Origin: SG8-30 sp964406445
GTDB taxonomy: Bacteria; Pseudomonadota; Gammaproteobacteria; Steroidobacterales; Steroidobacteraceae
DNA length: 64,000 bases
Direction of reading: 5' to 3'
Assembly (NCBI GenBank): GCA_964406445.1
Contig: CAYORU010000006.1
Coordinates: 1-64,000 of the forward strand
The translations under genes were made by a program, and so were the position numbers. The notes below the pieces were generated by a model. The model saw only the letters and a list, made by a program, of their open reading frames with translations. It was not told the DNA's origin and did no database searches. Below are positions 19,688 through 28,479 of this stretch, piece by piece (within the stretch, counting starts at the first letter, position 1; each line of letters starts with the position of its first letter).

Positions 19688-20634
19688 GCGGCGGCGGCGA
19701 CGCGGGTCCGGGCCGGGATCGTCGGAACCCGCAGCTCCAGCAGGTGTGCCGCCAGTTCCGCCGCCTCCTCGACGATGCCCCTCGCGCGGCGCGCGAGCAG
19801 GGCGGGAGGCGCGGGCGGCGAGCCCCATCCGGGATGCGCGAGGCGGGTTTCGAGGATGCCGGCCAGCTGGTCGAGCGGCCGCGCGACGAGGTCCGGGTCG
19901 ACCATCATCGTCACGCTGAACATGTCGGCCATCTGGACGACGCGCAGGAGGTGCCCGAACTCGCTGGCGCCCAGGCTCGCCGGGACCTCGGCGACGTGGT
20001 GCAGCCGCACGAGCTCGGTGACGGCGTCAGGCAGCAGCCAGCGCTTGCAGACCGCGGCGCCGAGCTGGGCGTGATCGTAGCCCAGCAGGCGGGTCTCGAC
20101 GTCGAGCAGCTGCTGCGGGCTGCTCCAGTGCGTCTCGTCGACCCGGCCGAGGTCGTTCGCGGCGGCCTCGAACATCACGAAGCGGCCGATGTCGTGCAGC
20201 AGGCCGGCGAGGTAGGCCTGCTCCGGGCTGCAGCGCCTCGCGGCCGGGATCGCGGCGATGGTCCGCGCCGCGACCGCCGTCTGCAGCGCGTGGACCCATA
20301 GATTGCGCTGTCCTTGCGTCGTGGGAATGAAGACGCGCGACACGGACAGCGCGGTGACGAGCGCGGCGCACTCGCGCGCGCCGAGACGCACCACCGCCTG
20401 GCGCACGGAAACGATCGGCTTCGTGGGCGCACTGGTGGGCGAGTTGGCGAGGCGGATCACCCGGACGGCGAAGGTCGGATCCTCTTCCGCGATGGACAGG
20501 ACCGCGTCGAAATAGCCCTCCGCAGCGGGATCCAGCGTGAGCATGCGGCTGACGACCGAGGGCAGGACGGGCAGCTGGTCCACCGCCGAGGCGACGCTGC
20601 GCATGCCCGCGCTGCCGTGGGTCTGCCCGCTCAT
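19681..20634 (-). CDS. HDOD-domain signalling protein
   Basis: A 317-residue cytoplasmic protein. The HDOD domain spans about residues 18-220: DQLPVLPSVVSRMLTL opens it, and the HD-like element LAGLLHDIGRFVMF lies near 160. HDOD proteins act in signal relay and are seldom shown to be enzymes. The ATG at 20634 is preferred because it overlaps the stop of the sigma54 activator (ATGA), implying translational coupling. The 3' end overlaps dctM from the other strand. Confidence 0.8.
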   Translation of the reverse strand: MSGQTHGSAGMRSVASAVDQLPVLPSVVSRMLTLDPAAEGYFDAVLSIAEEDPTFAVRVIRLANSPTSAPTKPIVSVRQAVVRLGARECAALVTALSVSRVFIPTTQGQRNLWVHALQTAVAARTIAAIPAARRCSPEQAYLAGLLHDIGRFVMFEAAANDLGRVDETHWSSPQQLLDVETRLLGYDHAQLGAAVCKRWLLPDAVTELVRLHHVAEVPASLGASEFGHLLRVVQMADMFSVTMMVDPDLVARPLDQLAGILETRLAHPGWGSPPAPPALLARRARGIVEEAAELAAHLLELRVPTIPARTRVAAAAQ

Positions 20635-21740
20635 GCCTGCGCGCCCGCCTGGGCCAGTCCGCTCGAGCCGGGGCCCGGCAACACGCGAAGGCCGAGGCGG
20701 CGCATCCGCTCGGCGAGGGTGGTCCGCTTGATGCCGAGCAGCCGCGCGGCCTGGGACACCACGCCGTTGCTCGCCTCGAGCGCATCGCGGATGGCCTCCC
20801 GTTCGAGCGCGGCGATACGATCGTCGAGCGTCGCGCGGCCCGGCGGCTGCGCGCAGGCCGTCGGCGGCCGCGAAGCAGGTCTCGCCACCCCGAGGTCGGG
20901 AAGGTCGCGGACCTCGCGGCTGCCGATCGGGGCGTCCCCGTGCAGGATCGCCAGGCGCTCGACGACGTTCGACAGCTCCCGCACGTTGCCGGGCCACTCG
21001 CGCCTCGCCAGCTCATGCAGCGCCGCCGGGGTCAGCCGGATGTCCCGGCCGAGGCTCGCCTCGAGACGGCCCGCGAAGCAGCGCGCGAGCAGCGGGATGT
21101 CCTCGCGTCGCGCGCGCAGCGGCGGCAGCCGGATCGGAAACACGCCGAGGCGATAGAGGAAGTCCTCGCGGAAGCTGCCGTCGGCGACGCGTCGGGCGAG
21201 GTCGGCGTGGGTCGCGGCGACCAGCCGGAAGTCGGCCGCCACCGAGCGGACCGCCCCGAGGCGCTCGAGGCGATGCGTCTCTAGCACGCGCAACAGCTTC
21301 ACTTGCAGCGGCAGCGGCGCTTCCGCGACCTCGTCGAGGAACAGGGTCCCGCCATGCGCCAGCTCGACGCGGCCCGCGCGCGCGGTCAGCGCGCCGGTGA
21401 AGGCGCCGCGCTCGTGGCCGAACAGCTCGCTCTCGACGAGTTCCGAGGGCAGGCCGCCACAATTCACCGGCACGAAGGGCTGCTGCGCCCGCGGCGACAG
21501 CTGGTGCAGGCACCGGGCGGCGAGTTCTTTGCCGGTCCCTGATTCACCCAGCAGCAGCACGCTGGCGGCGGTGGGCGCAACCTGCGCGAGCAGGGCGCGG
21601 AGTTCGCGCATCGCCGCGCTCTCGCCGATCAGGACCCGCGCTGGGTCGCTACTGGCGTCGATCGCGGCGTTTACGGTCGAGTGGCGAGTCGCCCCGGGGG
21701 AGTCTCCCGCCAAAACGACTTGGGACACGGCAGTGGTCAT
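20631..21740 (-). CDS. Sigma54-dependent Fis-type transcriptional activator
   Basis: A 369-residue activator of RpoN promoters. The AAA+ domain has Walker A GESGTGKE at 65-72 and the sigma54-contacting loop GAFTGA at 112-117; the arginine-finger region is FREDFLYRL. A Fis-type helix-turn-helix lies at the C-terminus (VSQAARLLGIKRTTLAERMR). There is no N-terminal receiver, GAF or PAS domain, only about 30 residues, so control probably comes from protein partners or expression level. The ATG at 21740 has a good ribosome site (GGGAGGA), so I prefer it to the upstream in-frame codon at 21788. It overlaps the HDOD gene by four bases. Confidence 0.87.
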   Translation of the reverse strand: MTTAVSQVVLAGDSPGATRHSTVNAAIDASSDPARVLIGESAAMRELRALLAQVAPTAASVLLLGESGTGKELAARCLHQLSPRAQQPFVPVNCGGLPSELVESELFGHERGAFTGALTARAGRVELAHGGTLFLDEVAEAPLPLQVKLLRVLETHRLERLGAVRSVAADFRLVAATHADLARRVADGSFREDFLYRLGVFPIRLPPLRARREDIPLLARCFAGRLEASLGRDIRLTPAALHELARREWPGNVRELSNVVERLAILHGDAPIGSREVRDLPDLGVARPASRPPTACAQPPGRATLDDRIAALEREAIRDALEASNGVVSQAARLLGIKRTTLAERMRRLGLRVLPGPGSSGLAQAGAQA

Positions 21741-21769
21741 CCAGGCGTCCTCCCACGGAGGCCGCATCC

Positions 21770-21798
21770 AATCTAGTCGACCGAACATATCGAATCAA
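21770..21798 (-). promoter_or_regulatory. Promoter of the sigma54 activator-HDOD operon
   Basis: Reading the minus strand: TTGATT (21793-21798), 17 bases, then TAGATT (21770-21775), about 30 bases before the ATG at 21740. The -35 and spacer sequence TTGATTCGATATGTTCGGT is nearly the same as that before the LOV gene (TTGAATCGATATTTTCGGT). Conservation of the spacer suggests a shared regulator site overlapping the promoter. Confidence 0.5.
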
Positions 21799-21843
21799 TC
21801 GATTAACGCGTATCGGTCGAATTTTGTGGGCTGCGTCGCAGCC

Positions 21844-22500
21844 TCAGGACTCCGTCGGGTGGGGCAGCCCGAGCGCCTCGAGCAGGTGGCGGGCCTCGAT
21901 CGGCTTGTCGAGGCAGGCCTCGGCGCCCGCCTCGACGACCTGGCGCGCCAGTTCGGCGTCGTGATACGCCGAGATGGCGAGGATGCGGAGATTCCGCAGC
22001 GAAGGGTCCGCCCGCAGCAGGCGGCAGGCCTCGAGGCCGTTCATCCGCGGCATGCGCAGGTCGAGCAGCACGACGTTCGGGCGAAAGGCCTGGGTCTTCA
22101 CCCCGCCCTCGAAGCCGTCGGCGGCCGTCTCGACCGCGACTTCGGGCGCAGCCAGCGAGACGAGCTGGGTGACGAATTCGCGAAAGACGGGATCGTCGTC
22201 GACGACCAGGATGCGCTCGGGTGCCGCACGGGCGCCGTCGTCCAGGGCGTTCGACCCGCGGCGACGCGCGAAATCCTCCACGTCTGCCCGACGGAACCGA
22301 CGGTGGCCGCCAGGCGTCGTGGCATAGGGAAGGAGTCCGCGCTGGGCCCACTGGCGGACCGTGATCGGCGATACCAGGAGGAGCTCGGCAACCTCGTTCG
22401 GCGTCAGGTAGAGGTGTTTTCGACGCATCGGCAAGACCGGCCTGTTCGGCGCCGCGAGGACGAGTTCTGCGCTCGGGTCCCGGCATCTTTCCTGGATCAT
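21844..22500 (-). CDS. MerR-type HTH plus response-regulator receiver protein
   Basis: A 218-residue protein. Residues 30-80 are an excisionase/MerR-type winged helix-turn-helix (YLTPNEVAELLLVSPITVRQ, then TTPGGHRRFRRADVEDF). Residues about 96-215 are a receiver: acidic pair VVDDDP, phospho-Asp in VVLLDLRMPRMNG, and the Lys in CLDKPIEA. The order, DNA-binding domain first and receiver last, is the reverse of most response regulators. The ATG at 22500 is supported by GGAGG 6 bases upstream. It lies 64 bases after the LOV gene and is probably transcribed with it. Confidence 0.82.
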   Translation of the reverse strand: MIQERCRDPSAELVLAAPNRPVLPMRRKHLYLTPNEVAELLLVSPITVRQWAQRGLLPYATTPGGHRRFRRADVEDFARRRGSNALDDGARAAPERILVVDDDPVFREFVTQLVSLAAPEVAVETAADGFEGGVKTQAFRPNVVLLDLRMPRMNGLEACRLLRADPSLRNLRILAISAYHDAELARQVVEAGAEACLDKPIEARHLLEALGLPHPTES

Positions 22501-22564
22501 ACCCGGCCTCCGCCCCCGGGGAGGTGTTCGAATCCGTGCCCGCCGCGGCCTCCGTCCAGGACGT

Positions 22565-23437
22565 TCAGGACTGGGCCGGTGCCGCGTCCGGCCAGGCCGG
22601 CCCCGCAGCGTGATCGCTCAGCCGCCTCTCGAGCTCGGCCAGCCGCTTCGACAGCCGCTCGACCTCGGCGAGCATCGCCTCGCGCTTGTGCTCGAACCGC
22701 GCGGCGGCGATCGCGAGGAACTCGGGAATCAGCTGGCCCCGCGGGTCGTGCTCGAGGTAGGACGCGAGGTCGTGTTCAGCGTTCTGCAGGCAGGTCGCGG
22801 CGCTCGCGATGCCTTGCGTACGCGCGTCGGTCAGCTCGCGCCCGAGCCGGCGCAGCAGGTCGGCGCAGCCCGCGAGGACGTCGGAGACCTCGCGCTGCGT
22901 CTGGCCACGGCCGGCCCGCGCGGAGCTCGCGACGGACTCGAGCAGCGCGGCCTTGAGCTGGTCGCGCTGGCGTTCCGCGGCGACACGCTGCGACACGTCG
23001 TCCTGGAAGCCGACGAAATGACTGACCTGCCCACGCTCGTCGAAGAGCGGCTTGATCGTCAGCTCGTTCCAGAAGGCGCTGCCGTCCTTGCGGTAGTTGA
23101 GCAGCACGGTTCGCATCGACGTGGCCGACTCGATCGACCGGCGCAGCTCGCCGGCCACCGGATCCCGCGCGGGCCCCTGCAGGAAGCGGCAGTTCTGGCC
23201 AAGGATCTCCTCCGGCGCATAGCCGGTCACGGCGAGGAAGCCGGGGTTGGCGTAGCAGATCGGGTTGTCCGGCTGCCGTGCGTCGGTGATCAGCACGCCG
23301 CTGGGGATGGCTTCGAGAACCTGCGCGAGGACCCCGGGCGGAGGCACTGGCATGCAGTCCGTCTGCTCGTGCCGCGAGGCGCGGGAGTCGAGTCCCGCCG
23401 AGGCGCCCTGTGACTGTCCCACGTGAGTCCCTCGCAT
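22565..23437 (-). CDS. LOV-domain blue-light receptor protein
   Basis: A 290-residue protein with a clear LOV domain at about residues 35-150. The flavin-adduct motif GQNCRFLQ is at 80-87 with the photoactive Cys at 83. The flavin-contacting Asn residues are in LNYRKDGSAFWNELTIKP and the switching Gln in HFVGFQDDV. A long helical, Glu/Arg-rich coiled-coil output follows (about 160-275), with no kinase or DNA-binding domain. It could signal by protein contact, perhaps to the neighbouring HTH-receiver. The start is uncertain: ATG 23437 has no ribosome site, while GTG 23422 has GAGGGA upstream and fits the promoter better. Confidence 0.85.
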   Translation of the reverse strand: MRGTHVGQSQGASAGLDSRASRHEQTDCMPVPPPGVLAQVLEAIPSGVLITDARQPDNPICYANPGFLAVTGYAPEEILGQNCRFLQGPARDPVAGELRRSIESATSMRTVLLNYRKDGSAFWNELTIKPLFDERGQVSHFVGFQDDVSQRVAAERQRDQLKAALLESVASSARAGRGQTQREVSDVLAGCADLLRRLGRELTDARTQGIASAATCLQNAEHDLASYLEHDPRGQLIPEFLAIAAARFEHKREAMLAEVERLSKRLAELERRLSDHAAGPAWPDAAPAQS

Positions 23438-23452
23438 CTGTCCGGAGGGACA

Positions 23453-23481
23453 TGTTAAACCAACCGAAAATATCGATTCAA
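23453..23481 (-). promoter_or_regulatory. Promoter of the LOV gene, with a repeated CGGTTG element
   Basis: On the minus strand, TTGAAT (23476-23481), 17 bases, then TTAACA (23453-23458). The sequence between repeats that of the sigma54 activator promoter. TTTCGGTTG occurs twice with an 18-base period around the -35 (minus strand, 23460-23487). The element lies wholly between the HD-GYP gene stop and the LOV start. Confidence 0.5.
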
Positions 23482-23502
23482 CCGAAAAAATGACCCTACG
23501 TC

Positions 23503-24972
23503 TCAGTCCATGAACCGGAACTCGTCATGCCGGAAGACGTCGAGGCAATGCGCCGCCACGGCCGGATCGTAGACGCTCCCCGCGCCGCGTTCGACCTCGG
23601 CCAGCGCGGCGTCGAGACCCAGGGCCGGGCGGTAGGGCCTGTGCGACGACATCGCCTCCACGACGTCCGCCACGCCGAGGATGCGCGCCTCGAGGAGGAT
23701 GGCGTCACCCGCCAGACCGCGAGGGTATCCCGACCCGTCGCAGCGCTCATGGTGCTGCCAGACTGCTTCGGCGACCGGCCACGGAAATGCCACGTGGCGG
23801 AGGATCTCGTAGCCCTGCTCCGCGTGCTGCTTGACCAGGTCGAACTCGATCGGCGAGAGGCGCGTGGGCTTGACCAGCGTCTCGGCAGGAACCGACATCT
23901 TGCCGACGTCGTGCAGGCGACCCATGATTTCGAGTCCCCTCACCCGGTGCTCGTCCAGGCCCAGGCGCTTGCCGATCGCCGCGGCCAGCTGGCCCACCCG
24001 GCGCTCGTGGCCGGCGGTGTAGGGATCGCGCAGCTCGCCGAGCTTCATGATCGTCGCGACCGTTCCCGAGAGCATCGCCTCCAGCTGGTCGACGTGGCGC
24101 GCCACCGCCCGCTCCGCGCGCAGCTGGTCGGTGATGTCGCGCGCGACGATGAGCTCGGCCTCGCAGCCGGCGAACTCGATCCGGTGGCCAGTGATGTACA
24201 CGTCGATCACGGACCCGTTCTTCAGCCGATGCCGCCAGCGGCCCGCGTCGTCGACGCCGTCGGGAGTCCGCCGCACCGACGTGAGCAGGCGGTTCACGTC
24301 CTCCGGCGGCCGGATCTCGGCGATGGTCATCCCCAGGAACTCGTCGCGGCTCCAGCCATAGTGCGAGATCGCGGCCTCGTTGACGGCGAGGAAACGCAGC
24401 GTCCGCAGGTCGTACACCCACATCGGCATGGGATTGGCCTCGAACAGCTGGCGGAAGGCCCTCTCCTGCAGCTCGAGCCGCTGCTGCGCCCCCTCCAGCT
24501 CGCGCGCCTTCTCGAGCGTCTTCTCGGAGACCGCGGCGGTGTGGCGGGCGTGGAACTGCGCATCGTCGAGCTGGCGCAGCCGCGCGGTGGCGTCCCTGAC
24601 CGGACCCTGGGTTATGGCCGCATGCGCCGCGGCCCGCAGCGCCGCGGCATCGAGCGGCTTCAGCAGGAACTGGCGCGCGCCGAGCTCGCTGGCGAGCTCG
24701 GCGTGCGCCGGCTCCACGTAGTTGGCCGAACAGAACAGGAAGGGCGTGCGCCGCAGGGTCTCGTCCCGCTCCATCTCGCGACAGAGCTGGAAGCCGTCCA
24801 TGCGCGGCATGAGGACGTCGGAAATCACGAGATCCGGGCGAAAGCGTCTGGCCACCTCGAGCGCAGTCGCGCCGTCGGCGGCCTCCTCGACCTCGTGGCC
24901 CGCCGCTTCGAGGACGGTTCGATAGAACAGCCGATCGTCCGCGTGATCATCCGTGATCAGGATCTTCGCCAT
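23503..24972 (-). CDS. Receiver-PAS-HD-GYP response regulator
   Basis: A 489-residue c-di-GMP phosphodiesterase candidate. The receiver (1-118) has LITDDHADD, the phospho-Asp in LVISDVLMPRMDG and Lys in FLLKPLD. A helical linker leads to a PAS domain (about 170-290, ANPMPMWVYDLRTLRFLAVN). The HD-GYP domain (310-489) keeps the metal motif GRLHDVGK and the signature HHERCDGSGYPRGL. Such proteins hydrolyse c-di-GMP to GMP or pGpG. The gene is 9 bases after the histidine kinase, with its ribosome site GGAG overlapping the kinase stop, so the kinase is its likely partner. Confidence 0.9.
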   Translation of the reverse strand: MAKILITDDHADDRLFYRTVLEAAGHEVEEAADGATALEVARRFRPDLVISDVLMPRMDGFQLCREMERDETLRRTPFLFCSANYVEPAHAELASELGARQFLLKPLDAAALRAAAHAAITQGPVRDATARLRQLDDAQFHARHTAAVSEKTLEKARELEGAQQRLELQERAFRQLFEANPMPMWVYDLRTLRFLAVNEAAISHYGWSRDEFLGMTIAEIRPPEDVNRLLTSVRRTPDGVDDAGRWRHRLKNGSVIDVYITGHRIEFAGCEAELIVARDITDQLRAERAVARHVDQLEAMLSGTVATIMKLGELRDPYTAGHERRVGQLAAAIGKRLGLDEHRVRGLEIMGRLHDVGKMSVPAETLVKPTRLSPIEFDLVKQHAEQGYEILRHVAFPWPVAEAVWQHHERCDGSGYPRGLAGDAILLEARILGVADVVEAMSSHRPYRPALGLDAALAEVERGAGSVYDPAVAAHCLDVFRHDEFRFMD

Positions 24973-24981
24973 GGGTTCTCC

Positions 24982-27900
24982 TTACGTTCCGACCGGAATC
25001 CGCAGGGTGAAGGTGCTGCCCTCGCCGAAGCGGCTCTGGGCCACCAGGTCTCCGCCCAGCGCCCGCGCGAGGCGCCAGGAGATCGCAAGCCCGAGCCCGG
25101 TGCCCTCGCGCAGCCGGCCGTCGCGCGGCTTGAACTGCGTGAAGGGCACGAACAGCCGCTGCAGGTCCTCCTCGCGGATGCCGAGGCCCGTGTCGCGCAC
25201 CGCCAACTCGAACGAATTGCCCGACACCCGCGCATCGATGTCCACCTGCCCGGCCTCGGTGTACTTCACCGCATTGGACACCAGGTTCGAGACGATCTGC
25301 TCGAGCCGCCGCTCGTCCGTCATCAGCGGCGCGAGCCCCGTCTTCATCTGCAGCTCGAAACCGAGGCCTTTCTCAGTCGCCTGCAGGCGAAACCGGTCCA
25401 TCACCCGCTCGAGCACCTCTGTCGGGTCGACCGGGGTGGAGTCGACCTTGAGCTGGTTCGCCTCGATTCGCGAGATGTCGAGCAGGTCGTTGATCAAGGC
25501 CAGCAGGTGACGGGAGGAATCCTGGATGACCCTGAGCTGACGGTCCTGCTTCTCGTTGAGCGGACCAGCGAGCCGCTCCAGCAGCACCGAGGTGAAGCCG
25601 ACGATCGAGTTGAGCGGCGTCCGGAGCTCGTGCGACATGGTCGCCAGGAAGCCGGTCTTCACCCGGTCGGCCTGCTCGGCGCGCTCCTTCGCGAGGCGCA
25701 GCTCGACTGTGCGCGCCTCGATCCGCTCCGACAGCGTCCGCTCGATCTCCTTGAATGGCGTGATGTCGGTGACCGTGCCGACGAACTCGATGACGCGGCC
25801 GTTCTCGTCCATCACGGGCGCGGTCTGCACCTGCCCCCACTTGACGCTGCCGTCGGCGTGCAGGTAGCGCGTCTCCTCCGGCGGCACCGCCTGGCCGCGC
25901 TGCAGCGGCGCCCAGGTGTCCCGCGCGCGCGCGCGGTCCTCGGGATGCAGGGCCGCGAGCCATCCGTAGTCCGCCGCCGCCCCCGCGCTCAGCCCGCTGA
26001 TCCGCGCAAGGGCGGGATTCGAGTAGACCAGGCGGCCGTCCGACATCGCCCGGAACACGCCGACGGGAGCGAGGTCGGCCAGCGCGCGGAACCGCGCCTC
26101 GCGCTCGCGGAGCTCGCGGTCCGTTGCCAAGCGCTCGCTGATGTCCTCGCACATCGCGAACATGCCCCCGGAAACGCCCTTGCGGGGGTTCAGGGGCACG
26201 TTGGTCCAGCTGCAGGTGATGCGGCGGCCGTCACGAGTCATGTTCTCGTTGATGCGGTACACGCTGCTGCCGGTGGCGGCCGCATCGGCGAGGTCCGGAT
26301 CGAGATCGCGGCGGACGTCGGGGGGCACGATCAGCCCCAATGCGTCTTCGGCTGCCAGGATCTCGTCACGGGTCCAGCCGAAGATCCGCTCGAACGCGGG
26401 ATTGACGTCGATCACGCGCATGCGCGCGTCCATGACGGCGCAGCCGAAAGGCATGCCCGAGAATTGCCGCTGCAGCCGCTCGACGAGGCCGGCCCGGTCG
26501 TCGGCGAGGCGCCGGATTGCCGCCTCCTGGGCCCTTTGATCGGAGATGTCCTCGACGACCGAGATGAAGTAATCCGGCTGGCCCCCCGGCGTCCTGACGA
26601 GCGACACGGACAGGCGTGCCCAGACCACGCGGCGGTCCTTGCGGATGTAGCGTTTCTGCATCGAGTAGTTCTGGATCCGGCCCGCCAGCATTCCCTGCAC
26701 CTGGCCGAGGTCCTCATCGAGGTCGTCCGGAAACGTCACGTCCTGGAAAGTGCGGGCCAGAAGCTCCTCGCGCTCGTACCCGAGGATGTGGCAGAGCTTC
26801 CCGTTGACCCTGAGCCAGGCCCCGTCCGGCGCCACGTGCGCGATGCCGACCGCAGCCTGCTCGAAAGTCGAGCGAAAGCGCTCCTCGCTCTCGAGCAGGG
26901 CGTTCTCCGCATGTTTTCGGGCGCTGATGTCCCGCACGATCGACTGCACGTAGGTGTGTCCGTCCGACTCGAAGCGGCGTGACGAGACCTCGACCGGAAA
27001 ACGGCTGCCGTCGCGGCGACGATGCACCGTTTCGAAGCGGGTCGAGCCGGCCAGCGCGGCCGCGAACTGCTCCGGCACCCGGGCGCGCTCCACGGGATCG
27101 TCGCCGCGCAGGTCCGCGAGGTTCGCGCCTACAAGCTCCTCGCGCGAGCAGCCGTAGGCCTCGACCGCGACCGGGTTCACCTCGACGATGCGCTGCTGCG
27201 AATCGATCAGCAGGACGATGTCGTTGGCGTGGCGGTTGGCCATCGCGAAGTGCGTCAGCAGCGTATCCGCGCGCCGCTCCCAATGGCGGGCCCGCTCGGT
27301 GAGCCGCGCGGCGGCGCGCGACCAGAGCAGGTGGAGCGCCACCGCCAGCATGCTCGCGACCGCGAGCGTGACGGCGGCGCCGGCCAGCAGCGCGCGCCGC
27401 AGCGGCCCGATGATGGCTTCGACCGGCTCCAGCGCCACCACCGTCCATCCAATGGCCGGGATCGAGCTCTCTGCGCGCAGCATGCCCTCGCCCGTCAGCA
27501 GCGCGAGGACCGGCACCCGCGTTGCCGCGATCATCGCGTCCGCGGCGTGGGCGCCGCCGCCCGTGGCGCCGAGCGATGCCAGCACGCGCGAGCGATCCGA
27601 TCCGTCGACGACGCGAAGCACGACCGGGCCGTCGTCGCCGCGGGGCAGCGCGGCTAGCGGCTCGACGAAGGCCGTGACCGGGTCGCGGACGAGCAAGACG
27701 GGTCTGACCGCAGCCTCGCCGGAGGGGTCGAGCGGCACGACGGTGTCGACGTAGGGCAGCCCGGTTCTGGCCTGTTGCACACGGCCGACCTGCACTTCTC
27801 CCGTGGCCGCGGCAGCGCGGACCAGCTCGGGGCTGGCCGGTCCGGCGCCGAGATCGCCCCAGACCAGCTCCGCCTCGCCCTGGCGATCCAGGAGCGCCGT

Positions 27901-28479
27901 CGCGAGACTGCCGCGCTCGCGCGCGATCGCCTCCAGCCGGCGCACGAGGCGCGATTCCGTCGCCGGGTCCCGATCGCGTTGCCAGCGGGCGGCCGCCGGC
28001 CCCGTGAACGGGCTCGTCGCGATCGCAACCGCATGGATGTGCCTCTGCTCCAGCTCGTGCTCGACCAGCGTCGCGGCGGTCGCGGCTTCGAGGTGCAGCA
28101 GGCCGTCGGCTTGCTGGAGCTCCTTGCGCGCGTGCACGAGGTACAGGGCAAGCGCGACAGCCAGGAGCAGCATGACGCCGGTGGCAAACAAGAGCGCGAA
28201 TCTGGGGCGTGCGGACGCGTGCCCGTCGGCGGACACGCGCCGCTCCTCGGCGCTGCGAAGCGCCAGGCGCAGGATGATCGCCGTGACCGCGATGAAGCAC
28301 AGCCCCTTGAACGTGCTGGCCCACGCAAGGGCGCGGGCGTCGGGGCCGAAGGCGCGGGCCAGCACGAAGTCGGAGCCGGCGATCCACAACGCGCCGCCGA
28401 GCGCATAGAGCAGCGGCACGAGCACGTCCCGCCGGCGCAGCCGGCCCATGAACGCGGCGAATGCCTCGCTGGATCTCAC
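24982..28479 (-). CDS. Multi-PAS membrane histidine kinase
   Basis: A 1165-residue sensor kinase. The GTG start at 28479 overlaps the stop of the TRAP binding-protein gene (GTGA), so I use it rather than the inner ATG at 28449. It has N-terminal hydrophobic segments (about 18-40, 55-72, 90-112), a periplasmic region of about 240 residues, another membrane segment near 350-375, and at least four PAS domains (about 400-920). A HisKA domain follows with the phospho-His in LATMSHELRTPLN (about 948). The HATPase domain has LVSNAVKYT, RDTGLGI and GTGLGLAI. There is no receiver; the next gene supplies one. Confidence 0.88.
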   Translation of the reverse strand: MRSSEAFAAFMGRLRRRDVLVPLLYALGGALWIAGSDFVLARAFGPDARALAWASTFKGLCFIAVTAIILRLALRSAEERRVSADGHASARPRFALLFATGVMLLLAVALALYLVHARKELQQADGLLHLEAATAATLVEHELEQRHIHAVAIATSPFTGPAAARWQRDRDPATESRLVRRLEAIARERGSLATALLDRQGEAELVWGDLGAGPASPELVRAAAATGEVQVGRVQQARTGLPYVDTVVPLDPSGEAAVRPVLLVRDPVTAFVEPLAALPRGDDGPVVLRVVDGSDRSRVLASLGATGGGAHAADAMIAATRVPVLALLTGEGMLRAESSIPAIGWTVVALEPVEAIIGPLRRALLAGAAVTLAVASMLAVALHLLWSRAAARLTERARHWERRADTLLTHFAMANRHANDIVLLIDSQQRIVEVNPVAVEAYGCSREELVGANLADLRGDDPVERARVPEQFAAALAGSTRFETVHRRRDGSRFPVEVSSRRFESDGHTYVQSIVRDISARKHAENALLESEERFRSTFEQAAVGIAHVAPDGAWLRVNGKLCHILGYEREELLARTFQDVTFPDDLDEDLGQVQGMLAGRIQNYSMQKRYIRKDRRVVWARLSVSLVRTPGGQPDYFISVVEDISDQRAQEAAIRRLADDRAGLVERLQRQFSGMPFGCAVMDARMRVIDVNPAFERIFGWTRDEILAAEDALGLIVPPDVRRDLDPDLADAAATGSSVYRINENMTRDGRRITCSWTNVPLNPRKGVSGGMFAMCEDISERLATDRELREREARFRALADLAPVGVFRAMSDGRLVYSNPALARISGLSAGAAADYGWLAALHPEDRARARDTWAPLQRGQAVPPEETRYLHADGSVKWGQVQTAPVMDENGRVIEFVGTVTDITPFKEIERTLSERIEARTVELRLAKERAEQADRVKTGFLATMSHELRTPLNSIVGFTSVLLERLAGPLNEKQDRQLRVIQDSSRHLLALINDLLDISRIEANQLKVDSTPVDPTEVLERVMDRFRLQATEKGLGFELQMKTGLAPLMTDERRLEQIVSNLVSNAVKYTEAGQVDIDARVSGNSFELAVRDTGLGIREEDLQRLFVPFTQFKPRDGRLREGTGLGLAISWRLARALGGDLVAQSRFGEGSTFTLRIPVGT

